Origin: a bacterium 1XD42-1
Lineage (GTDB): Bacteria > Bacillota > Clostridia > Oscillospirales > Ruminococcaceae
Direction: 5' to 3'
DNA: 64,000 nucleotides
Assembly: GCA_003612625.1 (NCBI GenBank)
Contig: RAZJ01000005.1
Coordinates: 50,087 to 114,086, forward strand
Shown here: positions 7,438 through 15,176 of the stretch, one piece after another
Position numbering within the stretch: the first letter of the stretch is position 1
How the letters are laid out: every line of letters starts with the position of its first letter
Notes under the pieces: generated by a model
Seen by the model: the letters and a program-made list of their open reading frames with translations, nothing else
Databases searched by the model: none
Told to the model about the DNA's origin: nothing
Translations under genes and position numbers: made by a program

Positions 7438-9929
7438 TGTTCCGACTCCATTCCCCCAGTATCCGGGCTGTTTTCTTCTGAATCGATTGGTTTCTGATCA
7501 AAATCCGGCAAAATAAAATTTTCCTCCATATCTCCAAAGGGCGGGGCTGGAATTTGGTATTCAATGCCTGGCAAAGCTGCATATTTCCGGTCAAAACAAT
7601 GGTTGCGTTTTCTTCTGGGGGGGAGGAAGAAATGGCATAAGCATAAGAATATTCCTAAAATAATAATGCCTGCAACAGACAATCCAATTCCTAAGGCCAG
7701 ACCCGGGGTGTGGTAAACAAAACGGATCACATTATGTCCGGCAGGGGCACGGACTGCCATAAAGCCAATATCCACTTTTTCAATAACAGCAGGCTGGTCA
7801 TTGACAAAAGCGCTCCAACCGGAATCATAGGGGACAGAATAAAAGACTAAATTTTCTTTGGGCAAATCAATTTCAGAGGTAAAGCCTCTGTTGTCAATTT
7901 CAAACAGGCTTCCCGCAGTCTGGCGCCGGTTATTGCAGTCGGTTTCGTAATCGGTTTTGTCCAGGTATTCATAATTTTCCAAAGGCATACGTTCTAAAAT
8001 GTCACTATGGCGCACAGCCGCTTCATTTTTCAGCACCAGCACCCGCAATAATGCAGCGGCGCGGCGTTCCTGGGGTAAATCCTCCCAATCCCGCACCGTA
8101 ATATAATAGTCATAAGTGAATCCCATAGGAATCCAATACTGGTTTTCATAAATATTATACCCCAATTGATTGGAAACCAATTCCCATCCAGGCATTAAAT
8201 TTTCCTGATTTTCTTCATCTTCCTTAACGAAAAACCATCTGGTAGATAATAAAGAGCGAAGCTGGTAATATTTTGTTTCTGGTTTGGAAGAAACATCCCG
8301 TTTTACGCCTGTTTTTGGGTAAAACTCCATCAAAGAAGTTGGTACGATACTGTGGAAAGCCTGCAAATTTGGCAAATGCCAGAACATGCCTAAATTATCC
8401 ATGCTGTCATAAAGATCGGAACGGGCAAATGCGCTGTCATCCAAATCCAATTCATAGCGTCCGTCCAAAGCCACATCCCGAATAAAATCCATATCATCGG
8501 AATGGCATTTTCCCATGGCAATAAAGGTAATGGAATAAGCCACAATCATAACACTTAAAGCACCTGTCAGCCAGCGGATATAAGAAAGCTTCCGGCTTTT
8601 GGAACGCCAGATCAGGAAAAGTGCAGCCAGCCCCAATAAGGCGGTAGCAGCAACAGCCGCGAACCGTTCCGGATATTTGGTCAGGCCGATGATAATATCG
8701 CCTTCTTCCTCCCGGGGGGTTACGGCTAAAATCACAGTAACCAGAAAAGTATATCCGGCAGTTACCCACATGCCCCATTTTAAATCGATCCCAGGGGTTT
8801 CCAGGCTGCGGATAGTAGCCAGGGCCATGAGTAAAATAGGCATATAATACCATCTGGCATAGTAGGAGTTGTTGAATAAAATAAAGGAGCTGTTCAGGGC
8901 AGGAACCAGGGCAAATAAAAAAGAAACCAGTAAAATCCGCTGTAACCAGTCCCGGCGGGATTTCAAATAGGCAATAACGCCGCACATGCTGAACATAGGC
9001 AGCCACGCAGACAAAGAAGCCCATTTTGCACCCCGGTCAGGGAATAAGTTTGGCCGGGAAGGCAGATCCGGCGGGAAAAAGGCGCTGCTTACAATAGCGG
9101 GATAAAGCTGGTTATGCCAATAAAGCCATAAGTTCCATCCGCTTAACAGTTCATCAGTGCCGGTACGGGGATTTCCCATAATGGCTAATACGGCGGGCAG
9201 GAATAATGCCATGGCAATCATTAAGCCAATGACGGATTCAAAGGCAGTCCATAAAAATTTCCGCAAAGAAATACGCCATTCCGGAGAAAAAGAACGGATT
9301 GCAAAATAAAGCAGAGTAAAAACGACTTCGCCAATAAAGAACCAGTAATTTACAAAGGCATTTGCGGCGACAGCTAAAGCGAACCAGCCCCGTTTTCCAT
9401 TGACCATCCATTCCTCCAAAGCCACAAGAAGCAGGGGGAAAAAGATAATAGCTTCATGGAAATGGTTAAAAAAGATATTATAAACGGCAAATCCGGAAAA
9501 AGCATAAAGGAGGCTGCCTAAAACAGCAAATTCTTTTTTCCGGACGAAACGTTTCAAATAGAGGCAGGAAGTAAATGCTGCACAGGAATGTTTTAATATC
9601 AGCAGCGGCCCCATGAGATAAGGGACAAAGCGGGTAGGAAAAGGCAGGGTCAGCCAAAAAAAAGGACTGCCCAGAAGGTAAAAGCTGTAAGAGCCGATAA
9701 AATTGACTCCTAAATCGGTATACCAGTTCCAAAAAATATCCCCTTTTCGGACGGCTTCATGGGCCAGCTTATAAAAAGGGATTTGCTGGACGTTGAAGTC
9801 TCCAAAAAAGAAGAAATAGCCCTTATCCCATAGGATAAAGGGCAGAAAAAAGATGGTACTGATTAAAAAAGCCAAAAGGAAAGCCTTCCGGCAGCAATGA
9901 TCTTTATTTTTTTGAAGCACCAGCGGCAA
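7434..9929 (-). CDS. YfhO-family multi-pass membrane protein (GT-C-type glycosyltransferase)
   Basis: An 831-residue polytopic membrane protein with about a dozen hydrophobic helices in residues 15-470, a large extracytoplasmic domain (about 480-750) and a final helix near 765-790. The early FGDFNVQQIPFY and the first loop match the YfhO family. Members act as lipid-carrier-dependent glycosyltransferases on teichoic acids or other wall polymers. The cytoplasmic C-terminal tail (residues 795-831) is acidic. Start TTG at 9927-9929 with GGAGGGG six bases upstream. It is coupled to the downstream GT2 gene, matching the known GtrB-like plus GT-C partnership; this partnership is inferred. Confidence 0.85.
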   Translation of the reverse strand: MPLVLQKNKDHCCRKAFLLAFLISTIFFLPFILWDKGYFFFFGDFNVQQIPFYKLAHEAVRKGDIFWNWYTDLGVNFIGSYSFYLLGSPFFWLTLPFPTRFVPYLMGPLLILKHSCAAFTSCLYLKRFVRKKEFAVLGSLLYAFSGFAVYNIFFNHFHEAIIFFPLLLVALEEWMVNGKRGWFALAVAANAFVNYWFFIGEVVFTLLYFAIRSFSPEWRISLRKFLWTAFESVIGLMIAMALFLPAVLAIMGNPRTGTDELLSGWNLWLYWHNQLYPAIVSSAFFPPDLPSRPNLFPDRGAKWASLSAWLPMFSMCGVIAYLKSRRDWLQRILLVSFLFALVPALNSSFILFNNSYYARWYYMPILLMALATIRSLETPGIDLKWGMWVTAGYTFLVTVILAVTPREEEGDIIIGLTKYPERFAAVAATALLGLAALFLIWRSKSRKLSYIRWLTGALSVMIVAYSITFIAMGKCHSDDMDFIRDVALDGRYELDLDDSAFARSDLYDSMDNLGMFWHLPNLQAFHSIVPTSLMEFYPKTGVKRDVSSKPETKYYQLRSLLSTRWFFVKEDEENQENLMPGWELVSNQLGYNIYENQYWIPMGFTYDYYITVRDWEDLPQERRAAALLRVLVLKNEAAVRHSDILERMPLENYEYLDKTDYETDCNNRRQTAGSLFEIDNRGFTSEIDLPKENLVFYSVPYDSGWSAFVNDQPAVIEKVDIGFMAVRAPAGHNVIRFVYHTPGLALGIGLSVAGIIILGIFLCLCHFFLPPRRKRNHCFDRKYAALPGIEYQIPAPPFGDMEENFILPDFDQKPIDSEENSPDTGGMESEQ

Positions 9930-9992
9930 TAGAACCCCTCCGATCCCTTCTTGGGGAAATTTGTAAAAAAATAATCAGTGATATTGGAATTT

Positions 9993-10020
9993 ATTATACC
10001 CGTTTTTTGTTTTTTTACAA
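9993..10020 (-). promoter_or_regulatory. Promoter of the YfhO-GT2 operon
   Basis: Minus-strand TTGTAA (10015-10020), 16-base spacer, TATAAT (9993-9998), about 65 bases upstream of the TTG start. Confidence 0.6.
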
Positions 10021-10061
10021 GGGGAGGGATTCATAAAAAATTGAAAAGTGAAAGAATGGAT

Positions 10062-10712
10062 TTAGGCAATAAAGAAAAATACCATAAAATAATGGCATAT
10101 GCTTCCGGCGACTACAAAGATATGGAAGATTTCATGGAAGCCGAAAACAGGAGATAAATTTGGATATTTAAAAAGATAGATGATCCCGCCTATGGTATAA
10201 AAGACGCCGCCTGCGGCCAGCAAAGTCAAAGCGGGAACGGATAAATTAGTTAAAGCGCCGGGATCGATTAAAATAGCCCAGCCCATAGCGAGATATAACA
10301 GCGTACCCAGCCAGCGGGGCGCACCGATCCAGCATAATTTAAAGAGGATGCCTGCCAGAGCAACGGACCATATTATTATAGTAAAAGGGATACCTTTTTC
10401 CGGCGGAAGGATGGAAAGGAGGATAGGCGTATAACTGCCTGCGATGAGTACATAAATCATTGCGTGATCCAATTTGCGTAAAATACGGATTACTTTTGCT
10501 CCGGCCTGGCTGAAATGATAAATCCCGCTGGCGCTGTACAGGGCAATCAGGGAAATGCAGAACAGCAGGCTGGATAACACGGTGATCAGGGTGCAGTCCT
10601 CAACGATAAACCGCAAAGCCATTACAAAGAGGCCCAGCAGGGAAAGACCTGCGCCGATAAAATGGGAGTAACTGCTGATAGGATCTCGGGCTTTTTGAAA
10701 AAATGCCGGCAT
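10062..10712 (-). CDS. Hemolysin III / PAQR-family membrane protein
   Basis: A 216-residue seven-helix membrane protein of the hemolysin III (YqfA/YplQ; PAQR) family. Conserved polar residues sit where expected: SHFIGA near the N-terminus, SGIYH in helix 2-3 and FHEIFHIFV near residue 195, the His residues proposed to bind zinc. Bacterial members are linked to membrane-fluidity homeostasis; true haemolytic activity is doubtful. Monocistronic. Its transcript would start just before a perfect 10-1-10 inverted repeat at 10755-10775, pointing to a dedicated repressor not seen nearby. Confidence 0.9.
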   Translation of the reverse strand: MPAFFQKARDPISSYSHFIGAGLSLLGLFVMALRFIVEDCTLITVLSSLLFCISLIALYSASGIYHFSQAGAKVIRILRKLDHAMIYVLIAGSYTPILLSILPPEKGIPFTIIIWSVALAGILFKLCWIGAPRWLGTLLYLAMGWAILIDPGALTNLSVPALTLLAAGGVFYTIGGIIYLFKYPNLSPVFGFHEIFHIFVVAGSICHYFMVFFFIA

Positions 10713-10754
10713 AACAACACGACCTTTTGTTTTTATAATTTTAATATCTGCAAT

Positions 10755-10775
10755 AAGTAGTTTTAAAAACTACTT
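10755..10775. promoter_or_regulatory. Perfect inverted repeat (putative operator) before the hemolysin III gene
   Basis: AAGTAGTTTT (10755-10764) and AAAACTACTT (10766-10775) form a perfect 10-1-10 palindrome. It lies immediately after the -10 box of the promoter at 10785-10812, so it would cover the transcription start. As RNA it would also form a 5' hairpin. Operator function is inferred. Confidence 0.5.
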
Positions 10776-10784
10776 TATAGATAT

Positions 10785-10812
10785 ATAATATCACGTAAAA
10801 TGGAAAATGCAA
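10785..10812 (-). promoter_or_regulatory. Promoter of the hemolysin III gene
   Basis: Minus-strand TTGCAT (10807-10812), 16-base spacer, TATTAT (10785-10790). The -35 overlaps one arm of an AAGATCTTTTT/AAAAAGATCTT inverted repeat at about 10811-10838. Confidence 0.5.
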
Positions 10813-10881
10813 GATCTTTTTCATAAAAAAGATCTTTTTCACTATACCCGGAATCAGCAGATTTTATGCAAGAGAAAGGGA

Positions 10882-11049
10882 AGGGGGCTTTTTCTCTTGT
10901 AAAAAGCCCCCTCTTGCCGCCTTTGGGCGGCAATTCACCCGAAAAATACGCTTCACAGGATCAAGCGTTCCGCCCTTTGCGAAGGGCGGCCAAAGGCTCT
11001 GCCTTTGGAAACCGCGATTTTTTGAAAAAAATCGAGTAAAACTTTGGTT
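10882..11049. repeat. Hairpin-array repeat, copy 1
   Basis: About 168 bases, over 90 percent identical to 40764-40932. It consists of five consecutive stem-loops: 10882-10912 (12-bp stem), 10916-10931 (GCCGCC/GGCGGC), 10970-10989 (CCGCCCTT/AAGGGCGG), 10990-11008 and 11015-11034. Between the copies, two pairs of differences fall at facing stem positions and keep the pairing (G10886/C10908 against T40768/A40790; G11016/C11033 against A40898/T40915). It fills the gap between the BlaR1-like gene, whose stop codon it touches, and the hemolysin III promoter. It has no coding signature; the short frames across it are accidental. It may be a non-autonomous mobile element or a structured RNA. Confidence 0.85.
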
Positions 11050-12814
11050 AAAAGTAAAAATGCAAATAAGGTTTTTCTTCTGCAAAAGCTAACAAATCGA
11101 TCCGACGGGAAACTTCCGGATTATCAAATAAGCTGACTTCCATATTTAGCGCTAGATAATGGGTTCCAGCTAAGTCAATTTGATAGGTTTTGCCAGGTTC
11201 CCAGTTTTTCTGTTGGTTTTCCTGTTCAAAAAGATGGACACTCATTCCCACATCTTCCATTGCAGTCCGTCCGAAAATTGAAATGTTCCAATTTTCGGGA
11301 TATAAATAATTTTTAGGAATTGTAAAAGATATTTTCTCATTTTCATAGGAAATGCTTTCAGTCAAAGTGTTTAAAAGATTGAAAGCTTCCTCCACAGAGG
11401 GGTCATTTTTGGAAAGCCGGAACATCCAGCGAATATTGGAATTTTCATCAAGGCCATTTTCAGCAGAACAGTAGCCATAAGTCAAATAAAAACTGCCGTC
11501 TTTCTGCTGGAGGAGATAATAAAATTGAGGAATTGTATCAGCGGCATGGATAACCAGCCAGGCTTTATGATTGTTACGGCGGAAATTTTCCGCTGAAAAG
11601 CCTTCATGGAAACCGACTGGCCCGTTGTTTTCAAAATAACGGTCAAAATTTTCTTTGGTCAGTTGGGTTTCAGCCGCAGGCCCGCAGAGGTTCCATTGGT
11701 CGGATGCGATTTCTTCCGGAGATAATGGGGGGATGGCGGTTTGATACAGGAGGTTATCGGCTGTCAAATGGTATTGGGGGGCATCCTCTAAAGAGGAAAA
11801 GGAATAACTATACTGCGGTGCGCCATAAACAATTTCGGTTACGGAATAAGAAGCATCAAAAGGACTGGATAAACCTTTTCCCACAGGGTTGGTTAAAAAA
11901 CAGGCTGCCGAAAGGATACAAATTGCTGCCGCAAAAAGGGTTCCCCGCAAAGCAGGCTTTTGATACTGCAAAACAGACCGGACCCGTGTTTTAATGCTGG
12001 TTTCTCCAAAAGCCAGAGGGCAGGCTGGAAGCTTGCAGCGGGGCAGGCTGAAAGAAAGCAAAGCTTCGGAATAGGCCCGTTTTTCGTCCATATCCATTTG
12101 GAAGATAGCCTGTTCATCACAGGCCAATTCAATATCCTGGCAAAAAAGATGATAGGCAATCCAGACCAAAGGATTGAACCAATGGACAGCCAGCAGGCAG
12201 AATCCCAACAGTTTCCATAGATGGTCATAACGCTTCAGGTGGGCATATTCATGGGCAGCTACATAATTTATGGTGTTTTCCGGGATGTTGGAGGGAAGAT
12301 AAATTTTAGGCTTGAAGATGCCGAAAAGGAAAGGGGTTTCCACAGAGTCACAGAGCCATAAGTTATCCTTGAAAGGGATGGATGGGCTGGTAAGCTTTTT
12401 TAAACGCAGATAGCCCAGGGCGGCATAGAGAAAAATGACAGCCATGCCGGAAATCCACAAAAGGGAAGCGATAAAGGCCCAGACTTGCAAAGGGTTTACG
12501 CTGGCCCCTAATTGCGGAGTAAAAGAGTGGGATAACAAAGGGTTTACAGCATGGTTGAGGGCAGGAATACCGCTGTGGACGGTGGGATTTTGGGAATATA
12601 AAATAGCAGGGCTGACGGTTTCGGCGCTGGGGATCAGACTAAAAGCGCTTTTGAAAGAAAAAGGGCAGCTCAAACGGATTGCAACAAAGGCCCACAGCAG
12701 GCAGCGGAAAGATTTCAAGCCTTTTCCCATCATCATACGCAGCAAGAGAACAGCAAGGATAAGCCAGCCTGCACAAATACTCATATTGAGGATTTTTAGA
12801 AAAACAGCTTCCAT
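11048..12814 (-). CDS. M56-family (BlaR1/MecR1-like) sensor metallopeptidase
   Basis: A 588-residue membrane sensor-protease. Four N-terminal helices surround a cytoplasmic zinc peptidase domain with HEYAH (near residue 190) and ELACDEQA as the third-ligand segment, followed by a final helix at about 285-305 and a large extracytoplasmic C-terminal domain (310-588). In BlaR1 the last domain is a penicillin-binding SxxK domain; here I find no SxxK/SxN/KTG set, so the sensed signal is probably not a beta-lactam through acylation. It follows the BlaI-like repressor gene by three bases and would inactivate that repressor on stimulation. The 3' end abuts the hairpin-array repeat. Confidence 0.87.
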   Translation of the reverse strand: MEAVFLKILNMSICAGWLILAVLLLRMMMGKGLKSFRCLLWAFVAIRLSCPFSFKSAFSLIPSAETVSPAILYSQNPTVHSGIPALNHAVNPLLSHSFTPQLGASVNPLQVWAFIASLLWISGMAVIFLYAALGYLRLKKLTSPSIPFKDNLWLCDSVETPFLFGIFKPKIYLPSNIPENTINYVAAHEYAHLKRYDHLWKLLGFCLLAVHWFNPLVWIAYHLFCQDIELACDEQAIFQMDMDEKRAYSEALLSFSLPRCKLPACPLAFGETSIKTRVRSVLQYQKPALRGTLFAAAICILSAACFLTNPVGKGLSSPFDASYSVTEIVYGAPQYSYSFSSLEDAPQYHLTADNLLYQTAIPPLSPEEIASDQWNLCGPAAETQLTKENFDRYFENNGPVGFHEGFSAENFRRNNHKAWLVIHAADTIPQFYYLLQQKDGSFYLTYGYCSAENGLDENSNIRWMFRLSKNDPSVEEAFNLLNTLTESISYENEKISFTIPKNYLYPENWNISIFGRTAMEDVGMSVHLFEQENQQKNWEPGKTYQIDLAGTHYLALNMEVSLFDNPEVSRRIDLLAFAEEKPYLHFYF

Positions 12815-12817
12815 GAT

Positions 12818-13180
12818 TTATTCCTTTCCGGCAGAATCAATTAACCTGCGGATTTCAGCAGTTTCTTTTGCTGTCAATGTTTTCCGCTTGGTAAAAGCGG
12901 CAATAAAGGCAGGTAAAGACCCCTGGAAACCATCCTTTACAATTTCTTCGCCCTGTATGGCGTAAAATTCCTGCTTTGACAGGGAAGAAGTCACCATGCC
13001 ATTTTGATTTTGGAAAAGCCCCCGTTCACACAGCTTCCGGAGCACTGTATAAACAGTAGATTTTTTCCAGGAAAGCTCCTGTGCGCATAATTTTACCAAT
13101 TCTCCGGAAGAAATTGGTTCACTTTTCCAGATAATTTCAGCAAAACGGGATTCCACAACCCCTAATTTTATTTCAGGCAT
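12818..13180 (-). CDS. BlaI/MecI/CopY-family transcriptional repressor
   Basis: A 120-residue penicillinase-repressor-family winged-helix protein. The helix-turn-helix covers about residues 8-70 (SGELVKLCAQ to KKSTVYTVLRKLCERGL), followed by a dimerisation tail. AGGAGG lies upstream of the ATG. It is first in a two-gene operon with the M56 sensor protease, the classic repressor/antirepressor pair. The promoter at 13231-13259 overlaps an 8-6-8 inverted repeat, the likely binding site. No beta-lactamase or efflux target lies beside it; the regulated genes may be elsewhere. Confidence 0.9.
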   Translation of the reverse strand: MPEIKLGVVESRFAEIIWKSEPISSGELVKLCAQELSWKKSTVYTVLRKLCERGLFQNQNGMVTSSLSKQEFYAIQGEEIVKDGFQGSLPAFIAAFTKRKTLTAKETAEIRRLIDSAGKE

Positions 13181-13216
13181 AGGATAATAAAAGCCTCCTT
13201 TTCTTGGTTTATTTTC

Positions 13217-13259
13217 AATAGACTGAATTAAGTCTATTATAAATAGACCGATTTGTCAA
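13217..13259 (-). promoter_or_regulatory. Promoter and operator of the BlaI/BlaR1-like operon
   Basis: Minus-strand TTGACA (13254-13259) with a 17-base spacer to TAGACT (13231-13236). A perfect inverted repeat, AATAGACT-N6-AGTCTATT (13217-13238), overlaps the -10. A further AATAGACC half-site lies at about 13242-13249, within the spacer. This suits autorepression by the BlaI-like protein. Confidence 0.65.
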
Positions 13260-13440
13260 GGCTTTTGCAAGGGGATTTTTGTTGGATTTTGTCGAGTTTT
13301 CATATATCCTGCGAAAATACAAAAAAATTTCAAAAAGGAATTGCTATTGTCCTATATTACATCTTATTTATCAAAAAATAGTATCTTATTTGTGGATTTT
13401 GACTACTTATTAAAAAAATATTTCAAATTTGGAAAAGATC

Positions 13441-13469
13441 TTGACATACATCTTAAGACAAGATAAAAT
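13441..13469 (+). promoter_or_regulatory. Promoter of the DUF5058/M20 operon
   Basis: TTGACA (13441-13446), 17-base spacer, TAAAAT (13464-13469). The region 13260-13440 upstream is AT-rich; I see no gene in it. Confidence 0.7.
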
Positions 13470-13694
13470 AAAAGCAATAACAATATTTTAAAAATACCGG
13501 CAATAACTGGATAGGGACAAGTGTGCCAGCAGTACCTATGATTTGTTGTTGCATGAAACGTGCCTGGCTCCTGCTTTTGAACGGCATCTTTGTGTAAAAC
13601 AGGTTCTTGTGTTTTTTAAGTATGGTTATAGACACAGATATGAAGTCAGGATAACGCCAATTATGTTAAGTTGTGCAAAGGGGGAAAACAAATT
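13470..13694 (+). other. Long untranslated leader of the DUF5058/M20 operon
   Basis: About 220 bases lie between the promoter and the first start codon, with no convincing reading frame. CTGG (13507-13510) can pair with CCAG (13526-13529), while the adjacent ATAGG (13511-13515) can pair with CCTAT (13535-13539). The two helices cross, so they are either mutually exclusive or form a pseudoknot. TGCC (13561-13564) and GGCA (13582-13585) give another weak stem. It matches no riboswitch class I recognise. Candidate cis-regulatory RNA. Confidence 0.4.
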
Positions 13695-14414
13695 ATGACC
13701 ACTGTCGAACAGGTCCAACAGGTTTCCAATTCTCCAATCTTGTGGTTGCTTTGCGGTGTTACGGTTGTCGTTTCAGCGATACAGGCATTGCTGTACATCA
13801 AACAAAGCATCAAAGTGACAAAAGAGGCGAATATTGATCCTAAAATTCCGAAAGAAGCATTCCGTGTCGGCTTGATTTCTGCCATCGGCCCCGCATTAGG
13901 TGTATTTATTGTTATGGTGGGTCTGATGGCTTCTATCGGCGGCCCAATGGCTTGGATGAGGCTGTCCATTATCGGTGCTGCCGCAACAGAACTTTCCGCT
14001 GCTAACGTTGGCGCTGATGCCTGCGGTGTAGCACTTGGCTCCGAACAATATACATTGATGTGTTTAGCAGTATCCTGGTTTACAATGGCCCTGAATGGCG
14101 CAGGCTGGCTCCTGTTTACCGGCGTTGCAACTCCATCGCTGGAAACGTTGCGGGATAAAGTATCCGGCGGCGATATGAAATGGCTGGTTGTTTTAAGCGG
14201 CGCCTGTTCCTTAGGAATTTTCGGCTATCTGAATGCCGGCGATATTCTGAAAGGCATAGGCAATACCATTGCTGTTTTGGCTGGTGCCATTGCAATGGTT
14301 GTCCTTGTAAAGACTGTCTGTAAGAAAGTGCCGAAATTGATGGAATATTCTTTGGGTATTGCTATGATTCTCGGCATCGTCTTTGCAGTTGGCTATGACC
14401 AGTTGATTAAATAA
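13695..14414 (+). CDS. DUF5058 family multi-pass membrane protein
   Basis: From the chosen ATG at 13695 (ribosome site AAGGGGG) the protein has 239 residues and about six hydrophobic segments: near 12-33, 60-85, 112-145, 160-180, 190-208 and 217-235. It matches my recollection of the DUF5058 family, integral membrane proteins of unknown function. A frame opens eight codons earlier but lacks a ribosome site. It is the first of three genes, followed by a second membrane protein (23-base gap) and an M20 amidohydrolase (73-base gap). The set looks like a two-subunit importer plus an enzyme that hydrolyses the imported conjugate. Substrate unknown. Confidence 0.75.
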   Translation: MTTVEQVQQVSNSPILWLLCGVTVVVSAIQALLYIKQSIKVTKEANIDPKIPKEAFRVGLISAIGPALGVFIVMVGLMASIGGPMAWMRLSIIGAAATELSAANVGADACGVALGSEQYTLMCLAVSWFTMALNGAGWLLFTGVATPSLETLRDKVSGGDMKWLVVLSGACSLGIFGYLNAGDILKGIGNTIAVLAGAIAMVVLVKTVCKKVPKLMEYSLGIAMILGIVFAVGYDQLIK

Positions 14415-14437
14415 TAAAAGGGCGGAGGGAAAAATAG

Positions 14438-15103
14438 ATGAATGAAAACCAAATTATGAGTCAATGGAAGAAAAGTAGTATTCGGATTGGCTCTCCAACA
14501 AATATCTTAGCTGCCCTGACTGCATTTATTCCGGTAATCTGGCTTTGTAGCACTTATGACTGCTGGCCGCCAATGTCTACGGTATTGACTGCCTGGGGCA
14601 TGATAGCGGCATCTTTCGCAGGCTTCTATTTTGTAGAACCAATTTCTTATTATGCTTCCCTTGGTATGACAGGCACATATTTAAGCTTCCTTTCCGGTAA
14701 TATCGGCAACATGCGTGTACCTTGTGCAGCTTTGGCTTTGGATGTAACAGATTCCACTCCGGGCACCATTCAGGCGGAAGTCGTTTCTACCATGGCAATC
14801 TGCGGTTCTATTATTACCAACCTGATTGGGACAACTTCTGCTGTTATCGTAGGCGCAGGGGTTCTGGCAATTTTACCGGAGTTTATCGCATCTGGCCTTA
14901 CAAAATACGCCAGTTCCGCGATTTTCGGGGCAACCTTTGGAAACTTCGCTATCAAATATCCGAAAGTAGCTGTTTTTGCCCTGATCATCCCGATCCTGCT
15001 GAAGAAATTCACACCTCTCCCGGCAGCTTTGGTTATCGTATGCACAGTATTCGGTACTTTGTTCATTGCCCGGTTCATGTATAAAAAAGGCATGTTGGGC
15101 TAA
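14438..15103 (+). CDS. Multi-pass membrane protein, partner of the DUF5058 protein
   Basis: A 221-residue integral membrane protein with about six helices and a short basic cytoplasmic N-terminus (MSQWKKSSIRIGSP). Gly/Ala/Ser-rich helices such as TSAVIVGAGVLAILPEF and conserved-looking loops (SGNIGNMRVPCAALAL) suggest a transporter subunit. I do not recognise a named family with certainty; similar proteins have sometimes been labelled mechanosensitive channel, which the sequence does not support. The ribosome site is GGGCGGAGGG before the ATG. It lies between the DUF5058 gene and the M20 hydrolase gene, and probably forms a heteromeric permease with the DUF5058 protein. Confidence 0.65.
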   Translation: MNENQIMSQWKKSSIRIGSPTNILAALTAFIPVIWLCSTYDCWPPMSTVLTAWGMIAASFAGFYFVEPISYYASLGMTGTYLSFLSGNIGNMRVPCAALALDVTDSTPGTIQAEVVSTMAICGSIITNLIGTTSAVIVGAGVLAILPEFIASGLTKYASSAIFGATFGNFAIKYPKVAVFALIIPILLKKFTPLPAALVIVCTVFGTLFIARFMYKKGMLG

Positions 15104-15176
15104 TCGAAATTTAGCGGTTCGTTTTGTAACCCCATTGGGATTATAGATTTCATTTTGAAATGGAGATGTAAAAAAA

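Noticed and set aside
10864..11085. 73-codon minus-strand frame across repeat copy 1
   Set aside because: It shares a peptide with a frame in copy 2 only because the DNA is repeated; stems, not codons, are conserved, and no ribosome site is present.
13470..13694. Guanidine, SAM, T-box or other known riboswitch in the DUF5058 leader
   Set aside because: No characteristic conserved segments were found; left as an unassigned leader.
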